8,085 bases of DNA. Origin: Chloroflexota bacterium. Its GTDB lineage: Bacteria; Chloroflexota; Dehalococcoidia; SM23-28-2; RBG-16-64-32. The position numbers and the translations under genes were made by a program. This document shows, one piece after another, positions 1 to 6,205 of this stretch. The DNA is taken from positions 1 to 8,085 of the forward strand of contig JADFKG010000093.1 of NCBI GenBank assembly GCA_022565075.1, read 5' to 3'. How positions within the stretch are numbered: the stretch's first letter is position 1; each line of letters starts with the position of its first letter. The notes under the pieces were generated by a model. The model was not told the DNA's origin. It worked only from the letters and a program-made list of their open reading frames with translations, and did no database searches.

Positions 1-194
1 CCCAGCCAGCGCGGCGTTGCCATCTGGGCTTCGACGCCGCCTTCGACGAGGCGCTGGCGATCGGTGTCCTCGATGCGGAGGAGGAACTGGCCGCCGTGGT
101 GCCGCGCGAGGAGCCAGGCGAAAAGGGCGGTGCGGACGTTGCCGAGGTGTGGATCGCCGGTGGGGCTGGGTGCGTAACGGGTGCGTACGGTCAT
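1..194 (-). CDS. gltX: Glutamyl-tRNA synthetase, N-terminal part (runs off the left edge)
   Basis: Glutamyl-tRNA synthetase charges tRNA-Glu (in many bacteria also tRNA-Gln) with glutamate in the cytoplasm. Only the first 64 codons are present. Reading the minus strand from the ATG at 194 gives the class I synthetase catalytic start. It has the RYAPSPTG motif (residues 6-13) with the glutamate-contacting Arg6, the HIGH-type ATP-binding motif as HLGN (residues 16-19), and the family signature RIEDTD (residues 40-45). The end reads RWLG, as in the usual ESLRWLG region of the family. No Shine-Dalgarno sequence precedes the ATG. Instead a TAGAAT -10 box ends 6 bases upstream, which suggests a leaderless mRNA and supports this start. 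The gene is divergent from the small gene at 273. The shorter paralogue GluQ-RS is possible from a fragment this short, but the N-terminal wording matches GltX well. Confidence 0.93.
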   Translation of the reverse strand, partial: MTVRTRYAPSPTGDPHLGNVRTALFAWLLARHHGGQFLLRIEDTDRQRLVEGGVEAQMATPRWL

Positions 195-200
195 GCGGAC

Positions 201-206
201 ATTCTA
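201..206 (-). promoter_or_regulatory. -10 element of a likely leaderless gltX promoter
   Basis: Minus-strand TAGAAT matches the TATAAT consensus at 5 of 6 bases. It ends 6 bases before the gltX ATG, so transcription would be expected to start at the A of the start codon. No convincing -35 hexamer is seen 16-18 bases upstream. There is no ribosome binding site between this box and the ATG, consistent with leaderless translation. Confidence 0.5.
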
Positions 207-234
207 GCAAGCACGGCGCCAAGGCTCACGGCGC

Positions 235-264
235 TTGCCCGTGAGGAGGGTGAGCGGCTATCGT
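235..264 (+). promoter_or_regulatory. Putative promoter of the small gene at 273
   Basis: TTGCCC (235-240, 4 of 6 matches to TTGACA) is followed after 18 bases by TATCGT (259-264, 4 of 6 matches to TATAAT). The predicted start of transcription is near 271, two bases before the ATG at 273. This is the same near-leaderless spacing as at gltX and lspA. A purine-rich GAGGAGGG at 243-250 lies too far upstream (22 bases) to be an ideal ribosome binding site for ATG 273; it could serve an in-frame TTG at 264. Confidence 0.35.
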
Positions 265-272
265 TGCAGCCG

Positions 273-572
273 ATGGAAGGCGTGCAGGAGGTCAACGAGG
301 GGCGGCTGGAGACGCTGGCGACGGACGGCATGGAGTTGCCGTACATCGAGTACGGGCAGATCGAGCCGGCGGTAAAGCTCGTCTGGAGCGGCGAGGACTA
401 CTGGTACCACAAGACGCTGCCGCTGAAGGGCTACAGCGCGGTGATGGCGGGCTATATCCGCGAGCTGGAGGCGGAGGGCCACAAGCCACTGCTGGCACGG
501 TTCTACGACCGCATCTACATCTACGCGACGGGTGTGACGCCGATCGGCGCGGGCAAGCCGCCCGGCAGCTGA
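273..572 (+). CDS. Hypothetical protein, 99 residues
   Basis: I do not recognise this protein. It is 99 residues long, soluble-looking, with no signal peptide or membrane segment. The centre is rich in aromatic residues: tyrosine and tryptophan cluster around residues 25-50 (including EDYWYHKTLP), and YDRIYIYATG lies near residues 79-88. The tail is short and rich in glycine and proline. Codon use is typical of the window, with almost all third positions G or C, so it is very likely a real gene. The frame is open upstream to a GTG at 96, but that part would lie antisense over gltX. ATG 273 is preferred because codon bias and a promoter-like sequence fit it. TTG 264 is an alternative that uses the GAGGAGGG at 243-250. 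It stands alone, divergent from gltX and convergent with rluD across the repeat-rich gap. Confidence 0.7.
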   Translation: MEGVQEVNEGRLETLATDGMELPYIEYGQIEPAVKLVWSGEDYWYHKTLPLKGYSAVMAGYIRELEAEGHKPLLARFYDRIYIYATGVTPIGAGKPPGS

Positions 573-580
573 CCCTGCCG
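563..580 (+). terminator. Hairpin over the stop codon of the small gene (weak terminator candidate)
   Basis: CGGCAG (563-568) and CTGCCG (575-580) are perfect 6-base inverted arms with a 6-base loop containing the TGA stop. The perfect palindrome GGAGGCCTCC follows at 585-594. There is no U-tract, so this is not a canonical intrinsic terminator. Confidence 0.3.
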
Positions 581-640
581 CTGCGGAGGCCTCCCCTCCC
601 CGGCGATGGCTGGCCTATTCGCTACTCCTGCCCCTCCCGG

Positions 641-661
641 CAAGGCTAAAGCCATGCGGCT
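641..661 (+). repeat. Short palindromic repeat with GGCTAAAGCC core
   Basis: GGCTAAAGCC (644-653) forms a tight hairpin and is followed by ATGCGGCTACA. From memory, near-identical strings (GGCTAAAGCC with a CGGCTACA flank) recur as interspersed intergenic repeats in many environmental bacterial genomes. Only one copy is in this window, so membership of a family is recall, not shown here. Confidence 0.35.
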
Positions 662-704
662 ACATGCGTTTACGCCCGCTGCTCCGGCCCCACCCCGGAA
701 GGCT

Positions 705-736
705 GCCCTACGGATCCCCCCAGCAAGCCCTACGGA
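705..736 (+). repeat. 10-base direct repeat
   Basis: GCCCTACGGA occurs at 705-714 and again at 727-736, each followed by a C-rich run. The copies are 22 bases apart, start to start. Confidence 0.5.
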
Positions 737-740
737 CCCT

Positions 741-777
741 CCGGAAAGGCGCAGCTACGTGCGCCGTGCATATCCGG
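741..777 (+). repeat. Two-step hairpin
   Basis: The inner stem is GGCGCA (748-753) with TGCGCC (760-765) around a 6-base loop. The outer stem is CCGGA (741-745) with TCCGG (773-777). It is an imperfect but clear stem-loop of REP size. Confidence 0.45.
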
Positions 778-787
778 CCGCTCGCCC

Positions 788-854
788 CGCTCATGGTGAG
801 GCTCTCGAACCATAAGCGGAGCACGAACGCAGCGTTAACGGTACGCTGGTGCTC
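788..854 (+). repeat. REP-like pair of adjoining hairpins
   Basis: The first hairpin pairs CGCTCATGGT (788-797) with ACCATAAGCG (809-818), one mismatch, around a loop reading GAGGCTCTCGA. The second starts at the next base: GAGCAC (819-824) with GTGCTC (849-854), and inside it CAGCGT (830-835) with ACGCTG (843-848). The first resembles, by recall, the widespread repeat type containing TCATGGTGAGCCTGTCGAACCATGA. A related TTGAACCTCGGGACGAGCGG string follows at about 885-904. Two adjoining palindromes suggest a BIME-like unit. Confidence 0.5.
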
Positions 855-902
855 TGCTCGCCCTTCGAGAATCCTGCGGATCCGTTGAACCTCGGGACGA
901 GC

Positions 903-936
903 GGGAACGGGGTGCGGCTTGAGGGCGCACCGTCCC
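903..936 (-). terminator. Hairpin just downstream of rluD
   Basis: GGTGCG (911-916) pairs perfectly with CGCACC (926-931). An outer GGG (903-905) pairs with CCC (934-936), with a bulge between. It begins 2 bases after the rluD stop codon on the minus strand. There is no clear U-tract, so it may slow or protect the 3' end rather than act as a strong intrinsic terminator. Confidence 0.35.
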
Positions 937-938
937 TC

Positions 939-1835
939 CTATTCGCGCAGATCTGCCAGCGCGGCACGGAGGTCCGGTGGGAGAGGCGACTCGAAGTCCA
1001 GCCGGCGGCCGCTGGGCATGACGAAGCCGAGGCGCGCGGCGTGCAGGAACTGGCGGCCGACGACGTTTGAGCGCTTCCCGTAAAGCTCGTCGCCGATGAT
1101 GGGGTGGCCGATGGCGGCGAGGTGGACGCGGATCTGGTGGGTGCGGCCGGTGACCGGCTCGGCTTCGAGCAGTGAGCGCTTTCCGGGCAGGGTTTCGCGC
1201 ACCTTGTAGCGGGTGATCGCTTCGCGGCCACCGGCGACGACGGCCTGCTTCTTGCGGTTCTTCGGGTGGCGGCCGAGTGGCGCCTCGATCATCCCTTCGC
1301 GCGGGTCCGGGACGCCCTCGACGACGGCGATGTACGTCTTGTGCACCAGGCGCTCCTTCAGCTGAGCCTGCAGGGTGCGCATCGCGCGGTCGTTCTTGGC
1401 GACGACGATGAGGCCGGAGGTGTCCTTGTCCAGACGGTGGACGATGCCGGGCCGCAGCGTGCCGGAGATGCCCTGCAGGTCTGGCACGATGGCGAGGAGC
1501 GCGTTGACGAGCGTGCCGCCGGGGTGGCCCGGCCCCGGATGGACGGTGAGGCCGGGCGGCTTGTCGACGACGATGATGTCGGCGTCCTGGTAGATGATCG
1601 TGAGCGGGATGTCCTCGGGCTCGAGGGTCATCTCCTCCGGCGGTGGGATCTCGACGCGGAGCTGCGCGCCAAGCGGCGGCTTCTCGGACGGCTTCGGCAC
1701 ACGGCCGTCGATCGTGACGAGGCCGGCGTCGATCAGCTTGCGGACGTGGCTGCGGGAGAGCTCCGGCAGGCGCCTGGCGATGAGCGTGTCGATACGCTCG
1801 CCAGCCGCGTCGGAGACGAGGTCAACTTTCCGCAT
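939..1835 (-). CDS. rluD: RluD/RluA-family 23S rRNA pseudouridine synthase
   Basis: This 298-residue protein converts uridine to pseudouridine in structured RNA, most likely in helix 69 of 23S rRNA if it is a true RluD. An S4 RNA-binding domain lies at about residues 14-60 (ERIDTLIARRLPELSRSHVRKLI). The catalytic RluA domain follows from about residue 77. The active-site signature GIVHRLDKDTSG (130-141) carries the nucleophilic Asp136. The second family motif, GRTHQIRVHL (230-239), and an IGDELYG motif are intact. Length and domain order are normal for RluD. The ATG at 1835 lies inside the end of lspA (14-base overlap), without a clear ribosome binding site, so translation is probably coupled. 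lspA-rluD is a common bacterial gene pair. RluB/E/F-type enzymes are excluded by the motif wording; RluC-type specificity cannot be ruled out from sequence alone. Confidence 0.9.
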   Translation of the reverse strand: MRKVDLVSDAAGERIDTLIARRLPELSRSHVRKLIDAGLVTIDGRVPKPSEKPPLGAQLRVEIPPPEEMTLEPEDIPLTIIYQDADIIVVDKPPGLTVHPGPGHPGGTLVNALLAIVPDLQGISGTLRPGIVHRLDKDTSGLIVVAKNDRAMRTLQAQLKERLVHKTYIAVVEGVPDPREGMIEAPLGRHPKNRKKQAVVAGGREAITRYKVRETLPGKRSLLEAEPVTGRTHQIRVHLAAIGHPIIGDELYGKRSNVVGRQFLHAARLGFVMPSGRRLDFESPLPPDLRAALADLRE

Positions 1836-2358
1836 CGGCCGGCGCCGGCGCTTCTTTGCGCGCTTCGAGGAGGAAGTAGCCGATGAGGACGATCGCCACG
1901 CCGACGGTGATCGACGAATCGGCGACGTTGAACGCGGGGAAACGCGGGAAGTCGATGAAGTCGGTGACGCGGCCCTGGAGGACGCGATCGATGAGGTTGC
2001 CGGCTGCGCCGCCGAGCATCAGTCCGATGGCCAGGGTGGCGAGCCAATGCTGAAACGGCGGATAGCGGTAGTAGACGTAGATAGCAGCGAGGCCGATGAA
2101 AGCCATGATGATAAGGAAAGCCGCCTGATCCTGGAGGACGCCGAACGCGGCGCCCGTGTTGGTGACGTACTTGATGCGCACGGGCCAGTCATCGGACGGC
2201 CAGATGTCGCCCCGGTCCATGGTCGTGCGGATGATCGTCTTGGTGGCCTGGTCGGCGGCGATGACGGCCACGGCTGCGCCCCAGAACGCCCAACGATGGA
2301 GCGCCCTGTGTGGTGGTGTGGAGCCGCCCGTTTCGGGCGCGGCATCGGGGGTATCCAT
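1822..2358 (-). CDS. lspA: Lipoprotein signal peptidase (signal peptidase II)
   Basis: LspA is an inner-membrane aspartyl protease that removes the signal peptide from diacylglyceryl-modified prolipoproteins. With the ATG at 2358 the protein is 178 residues, close to the family's usual 150-170. It has about four hydrophobic helices (roughly residues 23-38, 80-97, 105-122, 150-165). Conserved blocks are NTGAAFG (67-73), GNLIDR (120-125) with catalytic Asp124, VTDFIDF (131-137) and FNVADSSI (143-150) with catalytic Asp147. The frame continues upstream to a TTG at 2412 preceded by AGGAAG. That would add 18 atypical residues, so I prefer ATG 2358, which has a -10 box 8 bases upstream and no ribosome binding site. 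It overlaps rluD and is divergent from the molybdopterin-protein operon. Confidence 0.92.
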   Translation of the reverse strand: MDTPDAAPETGGSTPPHRALHRWAFWGAAVAVIAADQATKTIIRTTMDRGDIWPSDDWPVRIKYVTNTGAAFGVLQDQAAFLIIMAFIGLAAIYVYYRYPPFQHWLATLAIGLMLGGAAGNLIDRVLQGRVTDFIDFPRFPAFNVADSSITVGVAIVLIGYFLLEARKEAPAPADAES

Positions 2359-2366
2359 CCGTTTCG

Positions 2367-2372
2367 ATGATA
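2367..2372 (-). promoter_or_regulatory. -10 element of the lspA-rluD promoter
   Basis: Minus-strand TATCAT (5 of 6 matches to TATAAT) lies 8 bases before the lspA ATG at 2358. The predicted transcript would start about 2 bases before the start codon. No Shine-Dalgarno sequence fits between them. No good -35 hexamer is seen. The arrangement mirrors gltX and the gene at 273. Confidence 0.45.
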
Positions 2373-2430
2373 CGGCACAAGGGGGGCTCTGCTCACGCGC
2401 GAACGTCGGCAAAGCTTCCTGTGACGGCGG

Positions 2431-2458
2431 TTGAGCGCGTGCTATGCTCAGATATAAC
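2431..2458 (+). promoter_or_regulatory. Sigma-70-type promoter of the molybdopterin-protein operon
   Basis: TTGAGC (2431-2436, 4 of 6 matches) and TATAAC (2453-2458, 5 of 6) are separated by 16 bases. The expected start is near 2465, giving a leader of about 19 bases. That leader contains AAGGA (2473-2477), 6 bases before the ATG at 2484. Confidence 0.5.
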
Positions 2459-2483
2459 GCCCCGTAGCAAAGAAGGACGCCTG

Positions 2484-3086
2484 ATGGTCTTGGATATCCT
2501 GTCCCGGCGCAAGAAGGACCGGGAGAAATACGGTGACCGGCTTCCCGACGGCCAGAAGGTCGTCGAGGACTGGCCGGTCCTGACGTACGGCGGTACGCCG
2601 CGCGCTTCGACGGACGATTGGCGTCTGAGAATCTTCGGTCTCGTCGAGAAGGAGTTGGAGCTGGATTGGCAGGCGCTGACGGCGCTGCCCCGGACGAAGG
2701 TGCAGACGGACATTCACTGCGTGACGACGTGGAGCAAGATGGACACGAACTTCGAGGGCGTCTCCATCCGCGACCTGCTGAAGCAGGTGCAGGTGAAGCC
2801 GGAGGCGAAAGCCGTGATGGCGCACTGCTACGGCGGCTACACGGCGAACCTGCTCCTCGACGACTTCAACCGCGACGAGAACCTGCTGGCGTACATCTAC
2901 GAGGGCGAGCCGCTGGCGGCGGATCACGGCGGCCCGTGCCGGCTGTTCGTGCCGCACCTCTACTTCTGGAAGAGCGCGAAGTGGGTGAACGGCCTGGAGT
3001 TCATCGCCAAGGACGAGGCCGGCTTCTGGGAGCGCTACGGCTACCACATGCGAGGCGACCCCTGGAAGGAAGAGCGCTACTCGTGA
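2484..3086 (+). CDS. Sulfite-oxidase-like molybdopterin-binding oxidoreductase (cytoplasmic)
   Basis: This 200-residue protein is a single oxidoreductase molybdopterin-binding domain of the sulfite oxidase/YuiH type. The molybdenum-ligand cysteine is best placed at Cys79 in the motif DIHCVTTWSK (76-85). Further family blocks are WPVLTYGG (30-37), EGVSIRDLL (91-99), the HGGP motif (148-151) and VPHLYFWKSAKWVNGLEF (156-173). There is no Tat or Sec signal peptide and no C-terminal dimerisation domain, so it is a short cytoplasmic form unlike periplasmic MsrP or SorA. The true substrate of this short group is not established to my knowledge; sulfite or another oxyanion or sulfoxide is only a guess. 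The start is supported by AAGGA 6 bases upstream and a promoter. It overlaps the next gene by four bases, so the two are co-translated. Confidence 0.85.
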   Translation: MVLDILSRRKKDREKYGDRLPDGQKVVEDWPVLTYGGTPRASTDDWRLRIFGLVEKELELDWQALTALPRTKVQTDIHCVTTWSKMDTNFEGVSIRDLLKQVQVKPEAKAVMAHCYGGYTANLLLDDFNRDENLLAYIYEGEPLAADHGGPCRLFVPHLYFWKSAKWVNGLEFIAKDEAGFWERYGYHMRGDPWKEERYS

Positions 3087-4225
3087 CTCAGGAAGCAGGT
3101 CCGGTCCCGGTTCCGCTGGAGCTGACGGACCCCGTCAACACGGCGATACTCGAGGTGTCGGAGGACAAGCTCGAGGGGTTCCAACGCGACCCGTTCGCGG
3201 AGATCGCGCAGCGCTCGAACGTGCCGCTGGACGACGTCATCGAGCGCATTCGCGCGCTGCTAGAGGCGGGCACGATCCGGCGGGTGCGTCAGACGCTGCT
3301 GCCGACGAACCTGGCGCAGGGCTCGCTCGTCGCCTGGCAGGTGCCGCAGGAGCGGCTGAAGCAGGCGTTCGACTTCATGTTCCAGCGCGACCCCTTCAGC
3401 GGCCACGTGGTGATCCGCACGACGGAGATGACGACGGCCGGCTCGAAGTACAAGCTGTGGACGACTATAAAGGTGCCGCAGGGGTTCAGCATGCGCTCGC
3501 ACTGCAATTTCCTGGCCGCCAAGACGGACGCCGAGGCTTACCTGCTGATGCCGGCGAAGGCGCTGTTCGTGCTCGGCGTCGGGCATACCCGGCGGCGCGG
3601 GATGAAGCCGGGCGACAAGCTGGACGAGCGGGCGGAGGTGCTGTACCCCGAGGTCATCGAGCTGACGGACAGCGAGTGGCAGGTGCTGACGGCGCTGAAG
3701 CGAGAGTTCGCAGTCAAGGAGATCGTCCGCGATCCGTGGCGCGCCCGCGCCTCGGAGGCTGGAGTGGACTTGCAGACGTTCTTCGCTGTGGCGGAGTCGC
3801 TGCGCGACCAGGGGCTGATCGGGCGCTTCTCGACGTTCCTGGAGCACGTGAAGGAGACGGCGACGGGCGAGCGGGTGACGCGCTACAACGCGCTGTTCCA
3901 CTGGGCGGTGCCGAAAGGCCGCGAGGAGGAGGCTGGCCGCCAGGTGGGCCGCCATCACATCCTGACGCACTGCTACTGGCGCGAGGCGGGGGCGCAGTTC
4001 AACGACGTGAACATCATGGGCGTGGCGCACGGCACGGACAAGGACCTGGTGCTGGCGCACAAGGCGGCGATCGACGATCACCTGGCTTCATACGGGATGC
4101 CGGTGTCGTACACGAACGTGTTCTGGGGCGGCCGCAGCGAGATCAAGCCGTCGGAGATTTCGCCGGTGGCGTACACGGCCTGGTGCCGCGAGATGGGGAT
4201 CGACCCGCGGCGTATGCGGGCCTAG
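3083..4225 (+). CDS. Tandem AhbA/AhbB-like (siroheme decarboxylase-type, Lrp/AsnC-related) protein
   Basis: This 380-residue protein has two related halves. Each begins with an LTD-led winged-helix segment of Lrp/AsnC type: residues 14-75 (DPFAEIAQRSNVPLDDVIER, then a GTIRRVRQTL wing) and 193-255 (ending GLIGRFSTFLEHVK). Each is followed by an alpha/beta domain like the Lrp ligand-binding fold. The second half carries HCYWREAGAQFNDVNIMGVAHG (296-317), which resembles the C-terminal motif of siroheme decarboxylase subunits AhbA, AhbB and NirD/L/G/H. Those enzymes turn siroheme into didecarboxysiroheme on the way to heme or heme d1. A transcription regulator or heme/siroheme-binding sensor is the alternative. 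The GTG start overlaps the TGA of the upstream molybdopterin gene. A purine-rich GGAAGGAAGAG (3064-3074) lies 8 bases before the GTG. No separate second subunit gene is present, consistent with an internal fusion. Confidence 0.65.
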   Translation: MTQEAGPVPVPLELTDPVNTAILEVSEDKLEGFQRDPFAEIAQRSNVPLDDVIERIRALLEAGTIRRVRQTLLPTNLAQGSLVAWQVPQERLKQAFDFMFQRDPFSGHVVIRTTEMTTAGSKYKLWTTIKVPQGFSMRSHCNFLAAKTDAEAYLLMPAKALFVLGVGHTRRRGMKPGDKLDERAEVLYPEVIELTDSEWQVLTALKREFAVKEIVRDPWRARASEAGVDLQTFFAVAESLRDQGLIGRFSTFLEHVKETATGERVTRYNALFHWAVPKGREEEAGRQVGRHHILTHCYWREAGAQFNDVNIMGVAHGTDKDLVLAHKAAIDDHLASYGMPVSYTNVFWGGRSEIKPSEISPVAYTAWCREMGIDPRRMRA

Positions 4226-4231
4226 CGGGAG

Positions 4232-5086
4232 CTACCCCTCGGTTTCGGCGGACTCTTCGGCGCTGACTTCGCGCTTGAAGGTGACGTCGTGGAGGAGGGT
4301 GCGGCGGCCGGGGCGGATGAAGAGCTTCATCAGCCAGTCGGAGAGCTGCGGGACGATGGCGTCGGCGGCGACGGCGGCGACGTCCTCCGGCGAGACGTAG
4401 GCGTCGCGCAGGTTGAAGCGCACGGCCTGGAAGATGCGCGTGGCGACGACGGCGGAGGAGACGAAGCGGGCGATCGGCGGGACGGCCGGCGCTTCGACTT
4501 CCTGCAGCATGTTTTCCATGAACGAGGTCTCGGTGAGGCCGGGGTAGATCGTGCTGACGCCGACGCCTTTGCCGGAGAGTTCGACGCGCAGGGAGTTGGA
4601 GATGGCAGCGAGCGCGTGCTTGGAGGCCGCGTACATCCCCATGTTTGGCGGCGAGATGTGGCCGGCGACGGAGGAGACGTTGACGATGTGGCCGCGGCGC
4701 TGGCTGGTCATGTAGGGCGTGACGGCCTGGATGCAGTTGACGGCGCCCCAGAAGTTGGCCTCGAAGAGGTGGCGGGCGTTGTCGAGGTTACCGTCGGCGA
4801 CGGGGGCGAAGAGGCCGACGCCGGCGTTGTTGATGAGGACGTCGATGGCGTCGTACTCCTCGACGGTGCGGCGGACGAGCGCTTCGACTGAGAGGCGATC
4901 GGTGACGTCGACGGTAACGACTGTCGCCGCTTCGCCGATGTCCGCGGCGATCGCCTCTAGCTTCTGACGGTTGCGCGAGGCGAGGACGACGTTGGCGCCG
5001 TGCCTGGCGAACTCGCGGGCCGTCTCGCGGCCGATGCCGGAGGAGGCGCCGGTGACGATGACGGTGCGGCCGGTGAGGCGAAACAT
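4232..5086 (-). CDS. Short-chain dehydrogenase/reductase (SDR), classical type
   Basis: This 284-residue NAD(P)-dependent oxidoreductase has a Rossmann fold. The cofactor motif TGASSGIG is at 12-19, NNAG at 86-89, the catalytic set is Asn111, Ser139, Tyr152 and Lys156 (YAASK), and the PG motif is at 182-183. Arg38 and the preceding SRN favour NADP(H), by family rule. The C-terminal 90 residues extend beyond the core and end in an acidic stretch. It starts 3 bases after the phaC stop, with no ribosome binding site of its own, so it is the last, translationally coupled gene of the PHA operon. A role as acetoacetyl-CoA reductase (PhaB-like) supplying 3-hydroxyacyl-CoA is attractive from position. 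The sequence is not clearly PhaB, however, and the substrate is unknown. It is convergent with the AhbA/AhbB-like gene, 6 bases apart. Confidence 0.85.
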   Translation of the reverse strand: MFRLTGRTVIVTGASSGIGRETAREFARHGANVVLASRNRQKLEAIAADIGEAATVVTVDVTDRLSVEALVRRTVEEYDAIDVLINNAGVGLFAPVADGNLDNARHLFEANFWGAVNCIQAVTPYMTSQRRGHIVNVSSVAGHISPPNMGMYAASKHALAAISNSLRVELSGKGVGVSTIYPGLTETSFMENMLQEVEAPAVPPIARFVSSAVVATRIFQAVRFNLRDAYVSPEDVAAVAADAIVPQLSDWLMKLFIRPGRRTLLHDVTFKREVSAEESAETEG

Positions 5087-5089
5087 GCT

Positions 5090-6172
5090 CTAGAGGGAGC
5101 GGTGGGAAAGCCAGTCGGCCATGCGAGGCCAGAGGCGGAACATGGCGTTTTTGCCGGCGATGAGGCTGACGTGGCCGCCCTTGAGGACGACGTCTTCGGT
5201 GTCTTCGCTGCCGACGATGCTGGTGAGGGGCCTGGTGGCGGCGTAAGGCGCGATGTGGTCGTGCTCCGCCATGGCGTGAAGGACGGGGATCTTGATGGCC
5301 TTGGTGTCGACGGGCCGGCCGTTGAGGGTCATGGTGTTCTTCATCAGCTTGTTTTCCCACATCAGGTCCTTGGTGAACTGACGGTAGGCCTCGCCGGGGA
5401 AGGGGATCTGTTCGTTCGTCCACTTGTACATGATGCGGAAGCCGTAGACGAACTGCTCGTCCCAGAGGTTGTCGAGGAGGCGGATGTAGCCGCCCCAGCG
5501 GTCCATCGGGCGCAGCATTTCGAACGAGCGGAGCATCATGTCGGGCGGGATGTTGCCGATCGAGTCGACGAGGTGGTCGACGTCGAAGAAGCGCTTGTCG
5601 GTCCACTTGCGGAAGAGGCCCATGCCCTCCATGTCGACGGGAGTGGCGGCGCAGGCGAGGTTTTTGAGCGGGGCGTCCGGGTAGGCGCCGGCGTACATGA
5701 GGCCGAAGATGCCGCCCATGCAGTAACCGAGGATGCTGTAGTCTTCTTCGCCGGTGGCCTTCTGGACGTGCTCAAAGCAGTCTGGCATGAGATCCGTGAC
5801 GTAGTCCTCGAAGCCGAGTTTCGTGTCCTCGGGGCGCGGTACGCCCCAGTCGATCATGAAGACGTCGAAGCCCTGGGCCAGCAGGTACTGGACGAAGCTC
5901 TGGCCGAAGGTAAGGTCGAGGATCCAGGGCTTGCTGACGAGGGACATGACGAGGACGATCGGCACGCGGTAGACCTCGTCGGACATCGGGTGGTAGTGGT
6001 AGAGCTTGAGGGTGCCGCGCTGGTAGATGACGTCTTTCGGGGTGACGCCGACGAGGGGCTCGTTGCGGTCGAGGATGACTTCGAGGCCTTTCCTGATGCG
6101 CTCGCGCGTGCGCTCGACCTCTTCTTGCGCGGTCTCGATTATCGTTTCGACGGGTTGGCGAGCCGTAACCAA
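5090..6172 (-). CDS. phaC: Polyhydroxyalkanoate synthase, class III-like catalytic subunit
   Basis: PhaC polymerises 3-hydroxyacyl-CoA into PHA at the granule surface. The 360-residue length fits class III (about 355-365), not class I or II (about 560-600). The alpha/beta-hydrolase core shows the lipase-like box GYCMGG (149-154) with catalytic Cys151 in place of the usual Ser. The catalytic Asp305 lies in AEHDHIAP and His334 in KGGHVSLI. FDVFMIDWGVPRPED (102-116) is a family hallmark. The start is a TTG at 6172, preceded by AAGAGGAG with a 10-base gap; no ATG lies nearby that keeps the N-terminus. Residues 12-35 look like a charged amphipathic helix. It lies 33 bases after the PhaE-like gene and 3 before the SDR gene. 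Class III enzymes need PhaE; the neighbour would fill that role. Confidence 0.93.
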   Translation of the reverse strand: MVTARQPVETIIETAQEEVERTRERIRKGLEVILDRNEPLVGVTPKDVIYQRGTLKLYHYHPMSDEVYRVPIVLVMSLVSKPWILDLTFGQSFVQYLLAQGFDVFMIDWGVPRPEDTKLGFEDYVTDLMPDCFEHVQKATGEEDYSILGYCMGGIFGLMYAGAYPDAPLKNLACAATPVDMEGMGLFRKWTDKRFFDVDHLVDSIGNIPPDMMLRSFEMLRPMDRWGGYIRLLDNLWDEQFVYGFRIMYKWTNEQIPFPGEAYRQFTKDLMWENKLMKNTMTLNGRPVDTKAIKIPVLHAMAEHDHIAPYAATRPLTSIVGSEDTEDVVLKGGHVSLIAGKNAMFRLWPRMADWLSHRSL

Positions 6173-6205
6173 AGCTGGTTGTCTCCTCTTGTGGGCGGGT
6201 GGGCC

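Larger units (their letters stand above)
573..938. other. Gene-free stretch with clustered hairpins and REP-like palindromes
   Basis: This 366-base gap between the stops of two convergent genes has no reading frame with the codon bias of its neighbours. Short frames through it give low-complexity, Pro/Ala/Arg-rich translations. It contains at least five separate inverted-repeat structures, listed individually, and a 10-base direct repeat. No tRNA or other RNA gene can be made out. It behaves like a landing zone for short interspersed palindromic repeats between convergent genes. Confidence 0.6.

Noticed and set aside
795..815. Possible tRNA T-arm (CTCTCGAACC)
   Set aside because: No acceptor stem, anticodon arm or D-arm can be built around it; it is part of a REP-like palindrome.
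606..888. Short plus-strand frames in the repeat-rich gap
   Set aside because: Their translations come from palindromic repeats and lack the codon bias seen in the neighbouring genes.
1266..2370. Plus-strand frames opposite rluD and lspA (1266-1886, 1594-2370)
   Set aside because: Antisense shadows of two well-identified genes; low-complexity translations and no ribosome binding sites.
2359..2412. Longer lspA from a TTG at 2412
   Set aside because: It has a fair AGGAAG upstream, but adds 18 residues before the usual LspA N-terminus, and ATG 2358 has a -10 box at leaderless distance. Not excluded.
3260..4266. Antisense frame 3260-4081 and shifted frame 3457-4266 within the AhbA/AhbB-like gene
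   Set aside because: Composition of Arg, His, Gly and Ala typical of frame shadows; the in-frame protein has clear winged-helix repeats.
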